Part shown: positions 19,436 to 27,826 of the stretch, piece after piece | Layout: each line of letters starts with the position of its first letter | Position numbering within the stretch: the stretch's first letter is position 1 | Origin: a virus | Strand: one strand, 5' to 3' | Length of the DNA stretch: 38,359 bases | IMG/VR virus record: IMGVR_UViG_3300042559_001102 | Coordinates: 1-38,359 of that record | Program-made: the position numbers and the translations under genes | Notes under the pieces: model-generated | Database searches by the model: none | What the model was told of the DNA's origin: nothing | What the model saw: the letters and a program-made list of their open reading frames with translations, nothing else

Positions 19436-21310
19436 ATGTATAACCGCCACGTAAGTCTAACGGAAGAGCAACATAAAGATATTGTGGCGTGGTTGGAAAC
19501 GGAACTCACCAATCATCTTTCTGAGCGTGAAGAACTTATAAATAAGTTCATTCGCTACCAGTCAGACTACCTGGCGGAGCCCTCTACAGAGGTGGCCACC
19601 TTCCCCTTTACGGGCGCCTCTACTATTATTATTCCGTTGACGGCCATTGCACTTGAAGCTGTTCATTCGCGAACAATGCAAACAGCCTTTGCACATGAAC
19701 ACAACATCAGTGCAAAGATTAAGAATCCAAAGATCTCTGATCTAGAGCCAGAACTTGAACGCTACCTCCATGATGAATTTATGGTTGGTGGTGAATTCAA
19801 GAGAAAGCTCGAACCAGCGATTCTTGAAATCGAAAAGCTAGGTACAGGTGTATCTGAGGTAAGTTATTGTTACTCTGTTAAGAGGGGATTAAGAATTAGC
19901 GAAGACGGAAAAGAAGAGGAATTCGAAGTCATTCTGAAGAATGGCCCTGAATTTAATTCGGTTCCGGTCGCGAACTTCATGATGCCATTCGACTGTAACG
20001 ATATCCAAGATGCACGGTGGTGTGGTAAAGTCTTCTGGTTAACTCCAAATGAAATTCGTCAGCGCGAGTTTGATGGTTTTTTTATGGAAGGAACATATGA
20101 GAAGTTAGAACATATGTTTTCTCCTGGAGCCGAAGATCTTGATACTGCATCAAAGTACCGAGACTCTGTTCGTGAGACAACTTTAACTGATCCTGTTTGG
20201 CCTACCGAAGTAGAATTCTATTCGATTTGTACTTCTTGGGAAATTGCAGAGGGTCGTTATGAAGAGTTCTTCATCCTCTATCAGCGTGAACTTCAGGAAA
20301 TTGTAGGCATCTGGAACAACTGGTACGATGATCTTCGTCGTCCTTTTCATAAGGCTGTCTACTTTCCTGTAGAGTTTCGCTGGTATGGTATTGGACTTGC
20401 AAAGCAAAATGAACAGTTTCAGTACGAAGTAACTGCACAACATCGTACGCGACTGGATAATGCGTTAATTGCAAATGCGCGTATGTACAAAGTGAAGCGT
20501 AACACTGGAATCAAAGAGAACGAACCCATCTTCTCTGGTAAGTTTTGGTTTGTCGATGAGATGGACGACATCCAACCGATGGAGATGGGCGATGTAAAGG
20601 CTTCTGCGTATAACAATGAAAACCAAGTTATCATCTTTGCGCAGCAACGTAGTGGTGTAAATGATCTTACACTTGGTATGCCGAGCGCAGGAACTCCAGG
20701 AACTGCAACATCAGAGATGGCGCGAGTTCAGGAAAGTGCACGAAAGTTTGATTACTCTTATTCAAATATTCGCACATTCCTTGATGAAAATCTTAACTCT
20801 GGTTTGCTTGTTCTTGCTCAGTGGGGTCCAGATGTTGAACGTCTTGAATTTAATCCTCGCGGCAATGAAATCGAAACGTTTCTTAAGAGCCCCTTTGAAT
20901 TCTTCCGCAAGAAGATTCTCGTTGATCTTCGCCTAGCCGGACAGAATCAAAACAAGTTTAAGGATCGTCAAGATGCAACACAACTGGTTGGAATTTTCCA
21001 GCAATACTATACTAATCTTATTACGTTGGCGCAGGGGATGCAGAATCCAGAACTTCTTCAGCAAGTTAGCTCCAAGGCATTTGAAGGTGCAAATCTTGCA
21101 ATGCGACATATCATGGAAAGCTTTGATATTCGTAATCCTGAGAGGTTCCTCATAAACCCGACGAACAATGTCCAGCAACCTATCCCCGCTCCAACGCCAA
21201 CAACTCCGGGAGCTTCTCAACCTCCCTCAGTCCAAAGTAATTTGGTCCTTGCTCCAAACGCATCAAGCATCTTACCTAACCTCCCTAACCTCCCAGCACA
21301 ATTGGGATGA
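19436..21310 (+). CDS. portal protein (podovirus type)
   Basis: A 624-aa head-tail portal. I start at ATG 19436 (MYNRHVSLTEEQHK), since the extra N-terminus from TTG 19319 is encoded by a GC-rich repeat. Marks of the podoviral portal family are an N-terminal FPFTGASTIIIPL block, a stem/clip region around VWPTEVEFYSICTSWEIAEG, and a crown-side segment QQRSGVNDLTLGMPSAGTPG followed by TATSEMARVQESARKFDY. The portal forms the dodecamer through which TerL pumps DNA. The last 50 residues are Pro/Ser/Asn-rich and overlap another reading frame. Confidence 0.88.
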   Translation: MYNRHVSLTEEQHKDIVAWLETELTNHLSEREELINKFIRYQSDYLAEPSTEVATFPFTGASTIIIPLTAIALEAVHSRTMQTAFAHEHNISAKIKNPKISDLEPELERYLHDEFMVGGEFKRKLEPAILEIEKLGTGVSEVSYCYSVKRGLRISEDGKEEEFEVILKNGPEFNSVPVANFMMPFDCNDIQDARWCGKVFWLTPNEIRQREFDGFFMEGTYEKLEHMFSPGAEDLDTASKYRDSVRETTLTDPVWPTEVEFYSICTSWEIAEGRYEEFFILYQRELQEIVGIWNNWYDDLRRPFHKAVYFPVEFRWYGIGLAKQNEQFQYEVTAQHRTRLDNALIANARMYKVKRNTGIKENEPIFSGKFWFVDEMDDIQPMEMGDVKASAYNNENQVIIFAQQRSGVNDLTLGMPSAGTPGTATSEMARVQESARKFDYSYSNIRTFLDENLNSGLLVLAQWGPDVERLEFNPRGNEIETFLKSPFEFFRKKILVDLRLAGQNQNKFKDRQDATQLVGIFQQYYTNLITLAQGMQNPELLQQVSSKAFEGANLAMRHIMESFDIRNPERFLINPTNNVQQPIPAPTPTTPGASQPPSVQSNLVLAPNASSILPNLPNLPAQLG

Positions 21311-21473
21311 TGTTCGTAAAACTCAGGGAGAGTATTCAGCAGTTACGCGACTCTTAACTATCTTAGAAGAGGCTACAAAGGATGCCACCGTTGAACAACC
21401 AAACATTGTCGGACGAGACAGACAACAATCTCGACCCGAACCAACAGCAAGGGGATATTCAAGATCCTTCTGA
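21168..21473 (+). CDS. 101-aa protein overlapping portal and scaffold genes
   Basis: A frame from ATG 21168 overlaps the portal end by 143 bases and the scaffold start by 92. Its middle, VIWSLLQTHQASYLTSLTS followed by a D-(V)-R-K-TQGEYSAVTRLL helix, looks like the small helical proteins often encoded between portal and scaffold in podoviruses (pattern LL..HQ..L..L.....D..R.QGE..A...LL). No strong ribosome-binding site is seen, so translation may be coupled to the portal. I consider it real because its coding pattern spans the only gap (21311-21381) between the two neighbours. Confidence 0.6.
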   Translation: MSSNLSPLQRQQLRELLNLPQSKVIWSLLQTHQASYLTSLTSQHNWDDVRKTQGEYSAVTRLLTILEEATKDATVEQPNIVGRDRQQSRPEPTARGYSRSF

Positions 21474-22188
21474 TGATGGCGATAATTCCTCTCAATCTGA
21501 TGATTCAGGTGATAATTCTTCTACCGAAAGTGAAGAGTATCGTCTGTTAACTCAGGTTGCTCAAAACGCCACACGACAGAATCAGATTCTTCAGCAGCAA
21601 CTTCAGCAGCTTCAGCAGCAAGTTGATGGAGTTTCTCGCACGGTTACTCAAGCAACTCCGCCAAAGCCAATTGTTACGGATGAAGATTTCCAAACTGCGC
21701 CGGCTGCGGCTCTTGAGCGTTTGCTCGATGCAAAGCTTTCTGCAACAATCGCCCCGCTGATTAACGAACAGCGTGCAAATCAGCGTGAGCGTGTTATTGC
21801 AAATGCACTTCCTCAGATTCTTGGGAGCATTAATCCTGAAGCTGCGGGTTATGCAGAAGTGATTGCTCCTGTTGTAAAGAATATTCTTGGTGATGCTGAC
21901 CCGACCCCACAGAATTTGCAGATGGCTGTTCTTATGGCAGTTGGTCAGTATGCTCTCAAGCCTCCTACGGAAACTCCTCGCTCAAATAACTCTTCACCGG
22001 CGAATGAAAATATGGGACGGCGTTCAACTCCACCTTCCGTTCCTAATTCTGCTCCTCGTTCTCCCGCGCCACAAAAGACTAAGCTTACCGAAACGCAAAC
22101 GCGACTCTTCAATAAGCTTGGTTATAAGCCGGGACAAGAAGCAGAATTTATTAAGTTCCTTGAAGCCGATGAGGTTACTTTCCAATGA
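21382..22188 (+). CDS. capsid scaffold protein (putative)
   Basis: A 268-aa protein with the hallmarks of scaffolding. It has an acidic, disordered N-terminus (residues 8-50, Asp/Ser/Asn-rich), a Gln-rich coiled coil (IL-QQQLQQLQQQVDG, about 69-84), a helical middle, a Pro/Ser linker (193-225) and a compact C-terminal helix pair (TQTRLFNKLGYKPGQEAEF). Scaffolds guide coat assembly and leave before packaging. Position between portal and coat is typical. Sequence identity is low in this class, so the call rests on architecture and order. Confidence 0.75.
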   Translation: MPPLNNQTLSDETDNNLDPNQQQGDIQDPSDDGDNSSQSDDSGDNSSTESEEYRLLTQVAQNATRQNQILQQQLQQLQQQVDGVSRTVTQATPPKPIVTDEDFQTAPAAALERLLDAKLSATIAPLINEQRANQRERVIANALPQILGSINPEAAGYAEVIAPVVKNILGDADPTPQNLQMAVLMAVGQYALKPPTETPRSNNSSPANENMGRRSTPPSVPNSAPRSPAPQKTKLTETQTRLFNKLGYKPGQEAEFIKFLEADEVTFQ

Positions 22189-22685
22189 GCGAGCGTAACG
22201 TAGACATCAATCTTTCCAATACTAATCTTCGTCCTTCTCGTGAAGAGTATGAAGAGTATGCATCTCGCATGATTCAAGTTCTTGATCGCGGTCATACGAT
22301 TGATCGCTTTCAAGTTGCGGATGCACCGGAAGGAATTCATTATGAGTGGCACAAAGATGATCCTCTTACTCACGCTCGATTGACTGCAAAGGGATTCATT
22401 CCTGATGATGACCTCGCAGCTAAGAGCAACTTTGTACATACCGATGGTGCGGGAAATCCACGCATTGCGGATGTACGTTTGTATGTAATTCCGAAGTGGA
22501 AACATACAGTTCTTGAACAGATCGCTGAAGAAAAGGCAGCCCGTGCTGCTGATCCTCGGCGAGCAGATCAAGACTTTATGACTGCACTTCAAGGTGTCGG
22601 AGGTTACGATGAAGTTGTTGCAACATCTTCGACAGAGAATGTAAAGGGAGTGGAAGTTACACTAACACCATCTAAGAAGGAGTAA
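22185..22685 (+). CDS. hypothetical 166-aa head-region protein
   Basis: ATG overlaps the scaffold stop (ATGA). Starts MSERNVDINLSNTNLRPSREE; central GIHYEWHKDDPLTHARLTAKG and IADVRLYVIPKWKHTVLEQ. Similar proteins occur between scaffold and coat genes in podoviruses and are annotated only as structural or hypothetical. The Ala/Arg-rich helix near 118-130 may mediate oligomers. Confidence 0.7.
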   Translation: MSERNVDINLSNTNLRPSREEYEEYASRMIQVLDRGHTIDRFQVADAPEGIHYEWHKDDPLTHARLTAKGFIPDDDLAAKSNFVHTDGAGNPRIADVRLYVIPKWKHTVLEQIAEEKAARAADPRRADQDFMTALQGVGGYDEVVATSSTENVKGVEVTLTPSKKE

Positions 22686-22688
22686 ACG

Positions 22689-23189
22689 ATGTCGCAGGTA
22701 CTTGGTTTCGGTCCTGCATACGGGCCGGGAAATGGGACTCCAGCAATTCAGGAGTTCAATCATACGGTTGGTGCCGATTTTGATGTTGGTGAAGTTGTTA
22801 TCAATTCCGCTGGCGAGGTTGTTTCTTCGGGTGCTGATCCGGCGGCTGGTACTATTGTTGGTGTTGCACTTGCAGGTACAAATAGTGCGCCCGGTTTTAG
22901 CATGGCCAATCAGCCTGCTACTGTTACGTGGCGTACGCGAAATGTTCCCGTTGCTCTTGCGAACGGTAACGTTTTCCGTGGTAAGATTGTAAGTGGTTCT
23001 GCCGTTGTTGTTGCGCCGGTTCTTGCTGATCTTAATACGGCGGGCTTTGGTATTACGAAGCATGGCCGTGTTTGGTATGTTGATCGTGCAAAGACTGGTG
23101 CGACTGCTCGTGTTGTGATTGTTAAGATTGACACGGAAAACAACAACGTCTGGTTCCGCTTCATTGAGTCCTTCACGACTCAGCTCTAA
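22689..23189 (+). CDS. capsid decoration-like 166-aa protein
   Basis: ATG behind AAGGAGTAAACG. Gly/Ala/Val-rich beta protein with the repeating strand-turn pattern of head decoration proteins (VGEVVINSAGEVVSSGADPAAGTIVGVALAG split over two strands). Placed directly before the coat gene. A second protein with a similar pattern lies directly after the coat gene. Likely binds the outer capsid; the exact family is not certain. Confidence 0.65.
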   Translation: MSQVLGFGPAYGPGNGTPAIQEFNHTVGADFDVGEVVINSAGEVVSSGADPAAGTIVGVALAGTNSAPGFSMANQPATVTWRTRNVPVALANGNVFRGKIVSGSAVVVAPVLADLNTAGFGITKHGRVWYVDRAKTGATARVVIVKIDTENNNVWFRFIESFTTQL

Positions 23190-23207
23190 TCTAAAGGAGA
23201 TATAAAG

Positions 23208-24125
23208 ATGCCCGGTCCAGTAACTCGTAATCTGAATCCGCTTGCATACCGTCCTGGATTGCGTAGCGAATTCTGGGATTCTTACACTCAGCATCCCACT
23301 GAATGGAGTTATTTCCTCAAGCGTCAAACTCGCGATCGTCCCGAGATTGAAATGGCTACGGTTCGTGGTCTGAATCGTATGTACATTACGGGCGACGGTG
23401 AGCCTGTTACGTTTGATCCGATCGAGATTGGTCGTAAGATGGCCGCTGTCGATCGTGAATTTAAGGCTGGTTATGCAATCACTCTTCGCGCACGTGAAGA
23501 TGATTTCTATGGCAAGCTTAATACTGGTGCAAAGCATCTTGGTAATGCGGCTCGCCTGACGGAAGAATATCAGGCAGCTTCTCTCCTTGATGGTGCAATT
23601 TCCAATGCTGTTTATGCTGGTGAGGATGGTCTTTCGCTTCTCAATACTGCACACACTTTAATGGGTGGTGGTACTGTTGCGAATCGTCCGGCCACGGAAG
23701 TTGGTTTTTCGATTGCGGGTGTTACCAATCTGATGGATCTTGCTGGTAAGATGCGCGATCAGAATGGTGATCCGATTGTTGTGAAGCTTCAGAAGTGCAT
23801 CATCCCTAACGATCAGGGTATCACTCAGGATGCGTGGAAGATTTTCTCCATGGACATGGAGCCTTTCACTGCAAACAATGATGAGAACGCGATCAAGGGC
23901 CAGCTCGGTAAGATTTCGTATCAGTGCAATCATTATATGACGAGCACCACTCGTTATTTCATGATTGATCCGAGCCTTAATGATGCGAACTTTGACGTTC
24001 GTTCTGCTCTGTCGATGAAGGATTGGGAAGATAACGATACGGATACGTTTAAGGTTCGTGCCCGTATGCGGCTCTTCTTGTACTTCTACAACTATCGTGG
24101 CTGGTACGGTGCGAGTCCGTCGTAA
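23208..24125 (+). CDS. major capsid protein (HK97-like fold)
   Basis: A 305-aa coat protein preceded by the strongest ribosome-binding site of the module (AAAGGAGATATAAAG). N-terminal arm MPGPVTRNLNPLAYRPGLRSEF; a long helix region with DREFKAGYAITLRAREDDF and AAR-LTEEYQAASLLDGAI; then VGFSIAGVTNLMDL and a P-domain/A-domain pattern ending FKVRARMRLFLYFYNYRGWYG. Position after scaffold, length and expression signal all fit. No separate protease gene is seen, so maturation cleavage is doubtful. Confidence 0.85.
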   Translation: MPGPVTRNLNPLAYRPGLRSEFWDSYTQHPTEWSYFLKRQTRDRPEIEMATVRGLNRMYITGDGEPVTFDPIEIGRKMAAVDREFKAGYAITLRAREDDFYGKLNTGAKHLGNAARLTEEYQAASLLDGAISNAVYAGEDGLSLLNTAHTLMGGGTVANRPATEVGFSIAGVTNLMDLAGKMRDQNGDPIVVKLQKCIIPNDQGITQDAWKIFSMDMEPFTANNDENAIKGQLGKISYQCNHYMTSTTRYFMIDPSLNDANFDVRSALSMKDWEDNDTDTFKVRARMRLFLYFYNYRGWYGASPS

Positions 24126-24162
24126 GTAGTTTAACAATATTGATAGATAGGAGGATGATTGG

Positions 24163-24633
24163 ATGAGGGCTACAACGTTTCCGTGGCTTTCCAACAATGC
24201 TGCTCGACAGGATAAGACTCCTGCTCCGATCGGTGGTATTGTTGAATTGTTCACGGCGGGTGCTGCACTTCTTACGGGCGATGCAGTTTTTCTTTCTGCT
24301 CCCGCCACTGTAAATAAGTCTGGCACACAAACGAACTACGCGGGCTTTGTTGGTATTGTTGTTGGTGGCGCCCTTACGAACGATAATATTGTTGATCGTA
24401 CTGGCGTTCCCGCAGCAAATACTGGTCAGCGTGTTCATGTTCAAATATTCGGAATTGCAAATGCAGTTGCCGGCGGTGCAATTACTGCCGGTACAACCTT
24501 CACTGTAATTCCTGATACTGCAACTGCTGGGCGTGTTATTGCAGGAACTACCGCTGGACAGATTCTTGGTAAGGCTCTTACCACGACTACGCTTGCGGGC
24601 CAGAACGTTCGTATTCTTCTTTCTCACCGCTAA
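24163..24633 (+). CDS. capsid decoration/cement-like 156-aa protein
   Basis: ATG behind AGGAGGATGATTGG. The C-terminal half (GGAITAGTTFTVIPDTATA and ILGKALTTTTLAGQNVRILL) matches the pattern of small cement proteins of the DUF2190 type, which trimerise on the capsid. It follows the coat gene, as decoration genes often do. No catalytic residues. Confidence 0.72.
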   Translation: MRATTFPWLSNNAARQDKTPAPIGGIVELFTAGAALLTGDAVFLSAPATVNKSGTQTNYAGFVGIVVGGALTNDNIVDRTGVPAANTGQRVHVQIFGIANAVAGGAITAGTTFTVIPDTATAGRVIAGTTAGQILGKALTTTTLAGQNVRILLSHR

Positions 24634-24643
24634 ATAAAGAAAC

Positions 24644-24937
24644 ATGAAGCTGCCTCTATTTGTAACAGCAACTCCAGCCGCTTCACTTTCTTCTCCTTCC
24701 GTCTTGCTTAAGAAAGGCCATTGGAGACTGATCTCCAACCAAAAGAGTTCTAGCGTTGAACTCCGGTCTAAGTCACAATCCTTTCTTATTCAAGACGGAG
24801 TGGAGTTAGAGGTAACAGAAGAGTTTCTTTTAGTTTGGGCTTTCATTATTACTAAAGGTGATGAGAAGTCCCTTTCTGTATCTCTTGAGACTGTGAGAAA
24901 AGATGCTCGAATCGACAGCAATCCCCAAGGATCTTGA
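24644..24937 (+). CDS. hypothetical 97-aa protein
   Basis: ATG at 24644, weak leader. Beta-rich (HWRLISNQKSSSVELRSKS, IQDGVELEVTEEFLLVWAFI), suggesting a small barrel or sandwich. Its end overlaps the next gene by 35 bases. May be a head-tail or decoration accessory; no family is recognised. Confidence 0.65.
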   Translation: MKLPLFVTATPAASLSSPSVLLKKGHWRLISNQKSSSVELRSKSQSFLIQDGVELEVTEEFLLVWAFIITKGDEKSLSVSLETVRKDARIDSNPQGS

Positions 24938-25178
24938 TACCATTCTTCGCCTTGTCGAGCTTCTACTCATTCCAATTCTAATTCGCTTCAATCAGAAGCA
25001 AGAGGAACAGGCAAAAGAGATTAACACAATTAAGACGGTGTTGATCGGAGCCGATGGGCAGAATGGAATGAGATCTCGTGTAGTTATGTTAGAAAGGGAA
25101 ACAAAGAAAACCTCTTTAATTGTTGCAAGGCATTTGGGTCTTGAGTCTATTAGAGAGGATAAAGAAACGGAGGATTGA
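24903..25178 (+). CDS. 91-aa protein upstream of endolysin, possible lysis accessory
   Basis: ATG at 24903 inside the previous gene, preceded by GAGAAAAG. A hydrophobic helix LDTILRLVELLLIPILIRF (about 10-28) is followed by a charged coiled coil (QKQEEQAKEINTIK) and NGMRSRVVMLE, recalling XhlA-like or small phage membrane-associated proteins. The stop overlaps the endolysin start (TGATG). A holin-associated or spanin-like role is plausible by place, not proven; the hydrophobic span is short and contains Arg/Glu. Confidence 0.6.
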   Translation: MLESTAIPKDLDTILRLVELLLIPILIRFNQKQEEQAKEINTIKTVLIGADGQNGMRSRVVMLERETKKTSLIVARHLGLESIREDKETED

Positions 25179-25729
25179 TGTTTAAGGACATCCTCCCTAT
25201 TGTACTCCGCCACGAAGGGGGATTTGTAAATGATCCTCTTGATCGTGGCGGGGCTACAAATAAGGGAATCATTCAGCGAACGTATGATGCATGGCGCAGG
25301 TCTAAGGATCAACCCATTCGTCCTGTAAAAGAGATTACCGATGAAGAAGTTGAAGCAATCTATTATAGTAACTATTGGCTGGATGGTCTTTGTGATCGTA
25401 TGCCTATTGCTCTCGGTACTGTCCATTTTGATTTCGCCGTAAACGCTGGAGTCGGTCAGGCCTTTCGCACATTACAGAGGATCATTGGTACTACTGTAGA
25501 TGGACAATTTGGGCCGAAGAGTTTTCAGGCATTGGGTGAGGCCATTCGCACAAGAGGTTTACTCTGGTTGGTTAACGAGTATTCCGACGAGCGGGTGGCT
25601 TTTTATATATCCATTACTGAGCGTCGGCCGGAAAATCTTAGATTTCTTCGGGGTTGGTTTTATCGCACAATCGCCGTACGTGACTATGCACTAAGTTATA
25701 TTCCACAATCTAACATCACAATCGTATGA
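25178..25729 (+). CDS. endolysin, GH108 N-acetylmuramidase
   Basis: A 183-aa peptidoglycan hydrolase. I start at ATG 25178, overlapping the previous stop, behind GGAGG; a TTG lies directly before. The GH108 signature is RHEGGFVNDPLDRGGATNKGI split around catalytic Glu13, then DEEVEAIYYSNYW, HFDFAVNAGVGQAFRTLQR and a C-terminal PG_binding_3-like part with VDGQFGPKS. It cleaves the glycan backbone. No signal peptide, so it needs a holin. It sits between head and tail genes. Confidence 0.92.
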   Translation: MFKDILPIVLRHEGGFVNDPLDRGGATNKGIIQRTYDAWRRSKDQPIRPVKEITDEEVEAIYYSNYWLDGLCDRMPIALGTVHFDFAVNAGVGQAFRTLQRIIGTTVDGQFGPKSFQALGEAIRTRGLLWLVNEYSDERVAFYISITERRPENLRFLRGWFYRTIAVRDYALSYIPQSNITIV

Positions 25730-26373
25730 CGCTAACACTTCAGATGTTTCGAGATGAGGTTCGCGCTGCAACTGGCATGGATGAAGATGATTTATCTAAT
25801 ACAATTGTAGATCGCTTTTTGAATATCTCTTGGTGGGAGCTTTCCGACAAGGTACAATTTAAGGAAAGGGAGGCTACGATTGATGGGCTTTCTCTCGCGG
25901 GTACTCAGTCTTATTCTATTTCTGGTCTTTCTTCTGACATTAATTCTCTTGTATCCGTATTTCTAAAGGTGGATGATGAGTGGATCCCTCTTAAGAAGAG
26001 AGACTACGATCAAATTTTAGATGGGCAGAATGATACAGTTTATGCGCGGGGAGCGCCAGAGGAATACTCTTCATTCGGTGGAAGCATCTTCTTCTCTCCA
26101 ATTCCAGATAAGCAATATAGTTTTCGCGTTAACTATCTTCGCACTCTTGCGGACATTTCAGTTAGCGGAGTTTCTGTTCCCCAAGTGTGGGATGAGTATA
26201 TTATTCTCGGTGCAGTTTCTCGTGTGTTTCGACGAAAGGGAGATTACCAACGTTCTGCTGCCGTGCGACAAGAGCGTAATGAACTCACATTAACTGCACA
26301 AACCGTTAAAGCAAAAGAGACTGTAGATTATCGGATGGTTGGAGTTCAACCCATGAGGCAGAGGTATCCTTAA
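25726..26373 (+). CDS. head-tail adaptor protein (short-tail type)
   Basis: A 215-aa protein coupled to the endolysin by ATGA. An N-terminal helix pair (LQMFRDEVRAATGMDEDDL, NISWWELSDKVQF), central strands (SISGLSSDINSLVSVF), then DEYIILGAVSRVFRRKGDY and a long C-terminal helix agree with the podoviral adaptor/tube family (T7 gp11, P22 gp4 class). It would dock under the portal and receive the nozzle. The general class is well supported by pattern and order. Confidence 0.72.
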   Translation: MTLTLQMFRDEVRAATGMDEDDLSNTIVDRFLNISWWELSDKVQFKEREATIDGLSLAGTQSYSISGLSSDINSLVSVFLKVDDEWIPLKKRDYDQILDGQNDTVYARGAPEEYSSFGGSIFFSPIPDKQYSFRVNYLRTLADISVSGVSVPQVWDEYIILGAVSRVFRRKGDYQRSAAVRQERNELTLTAQTVKAKETVDYRMVGVQPMRQRYP

Positions 26374-26901
26374 ATGCCATATACTTTTCCTTTCGATCCT
26401 ACTCAACCTACTGATGCAAGTCCCGCAACTGTAGATGATGATATGAGGGCAATTAAGGCAGGTATTGAAGAGCGTTTCAATGACCTGTTTGGTATTGATA
26501 TGTCTGCGGACGATCCAATTGTTCCTACAAAGATTGGTCCCGCCCTGCAAATTCAAGCTAACCAAATTGGTACGAATATCTTTAACGCGGGAAATAGCGG
26601 AGCAAGTTTAAACATTAACTGGAATAACGGTGACCAACAGATTGTAACACTAACTGCGAATTGCACCTTTACTTTTAGTAATGTAGTCGCAGGGCGTAAC
26701 TATATTCTCTATCTTGTACAAAACGGTACGGGAGGATTTAGTGCAACTTTTCCAGCGGGTGTGCGAAGCTCTAACAACACTAACTTTGGAACTCCCGCTC
26801 TCACTACTACTGCTAATCGTTTGTCTATTATCGGCTTGTTTGCCTATACTAGCAGTATCGCTGTTGGTACGATTGTAGCCACTGGCGTCAATGTTAGCTA
26901 G
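26374..26901 (+). CDS. tail-associated / fibre-like 175-aa protein
   Basis: ATG directly after the adaptor stop, behind GAGGTATCCTTAA. The C-terminal half (LNINWNNGDQQIVTLTAN, CTFTFSNVVAGRNYILYL, FSATFPAGVRSS) is a beta-sandwich pattern found in many phage tail fibres and appendages. The N-terminal 50 residues include a helix DDDMRAIKAGIEERFNDLF that may trimerise. Likely part of the tail fibre complex. Confidence 0.7.
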   Translation: MPYTFPFDPTQPTDASPATVDDDMRAIKAGIEERFNDLFGIDMSADDPIVPTKIGPALQIQANQIGTNIFNAGNSGASLNINWNNGDQQIVTLTANCTFTFSNVVAGRNYILYLVQNGTGGFSATFPAGVRSSNNTNFGTPALTTTANRLSIIGLFAYTSSIAVGTIVATGVNVS

Positions 26902-27826
26902 AATTGTTCCCGGAAGTATTCCTCCTACATTTGGAGCCGCGTCAATTGTAGAGACGATCTCCGGAGCAGATACCGCGGATTTAGTTACATATGGAAATAC
27001 ATTTACTGTAAGTGTTACGGTTCCTGTAGCTCCCCCTTCCTGGACATTTGGTTATCTTGTTGTTCTTCGTGGTGGGGCCACAAGTGCTGCGGATAGTTAT
27101 GATGCAAGCACTACATCAATTATTAATTCTGTGGGCACTACAAATCGTACTGTAACAATTACTTCACGAACAAAGAATCATCACTACCGCTTATGGGTAT
27201 ATGCTACAGATGCAGGAGGTAATCGTACAGTTCCGCTTGGATCTTCTGGTAATATACAGCTAACTACCCTTCGTTACTATCGTCAGCGTTACCGCGGTGT
27301 CGGTTCCTTTGTCTTTGATACAGTTCCTGCGCGGTGCGATCTTATTGTAGTTAGTGCGGGTAGTGACATTGAGCCCGTTGCTTTAACAAGTCGTGGTGGT
27401 TTTGGTATCGCATTTAAGAACATTGTCCCTCCCGCCGGAACTTTCTTTTATGACTTAGTTAAGAGTTCTGGTGGAACGGTCTATGTGCGAAGAGATTCTA
27501 CAGTAAATACTGCAAATCAAATCTTAGGTGTGAACGCTACAAATTCTCCCGGACATCCCACATTACCCATCGCCGGTTCCGTAACAACAAATTCAGGTAT
27601 CTTTGCTTCTCCCACCTATTCCTCTTCCGGAGGCAATCCAAACTCTGGAGCAAGAATTAATGGAGATGCTCTTGTTAATCTAGTTTATTACTCTGTGCCT
27701 GACGATGATTTCTTTGATTTTGATTACGGCCAGGGTGGAATTTTAAGGGAACTTGATCCTGAAGAACCTGGATTAGAAAGCTACCCAGGAGCGCCTCCCA
27801 CAATTCAGGTACTTTACTATGATTAA
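26891..27826 (+). CDS. tail protein with FnIII-like domain, 311 aa
   Basis: Overlaps the previous gene by 11 bases. An N-terminal FnIII-like domain (about 15-120: SVTVPVAPPSWTFGYLVVLRG, TVTITSRTKNHHYRLWVYATD) is followed by Gly/Ser/Asn-rich strands and a glycine- and serine-rich middle, ending in an acidic tail. Such proteins decorate short tails and may bind host sugars. The call is by domain type and neighbours. Confidence 0.68.
   Translation: MLARIVPGSIPPTFGAASIVETISGADTADLVTYGNTFTVSVTVPVAPPSWTFGYLVVLRGGATSAADSYDASTTSIINSVGTTNRTVTITSRTKNHHYRLWVYATDAGGNRTVPLGSSGNIQLTTLRYYRQRYRGVGSFVFDTVPARCDLIVVSAGSDIEPVALTSRGGFGIAFKNIVPPAGTFFYDLVKSSGGTVYVRRDSTVNTANQILGVNATNSPGHPTLPIAGSVTTNSGIFASPTYSSSGGNPNSGARINGDALVNLVYYSVPDDDFFDFDYGQGGILRELDPEEPGLESYPGAPPTIQVLYYD

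Noticed and set aside
22662-24738. Long leftward frames of 222-330 aa opposite the decoration and coat genes
   Set aside because: Composition (Arg, Thr, Asn, Ser-rich) and lack of start sites mark them as antisense shadows of strongly supported structural genes.
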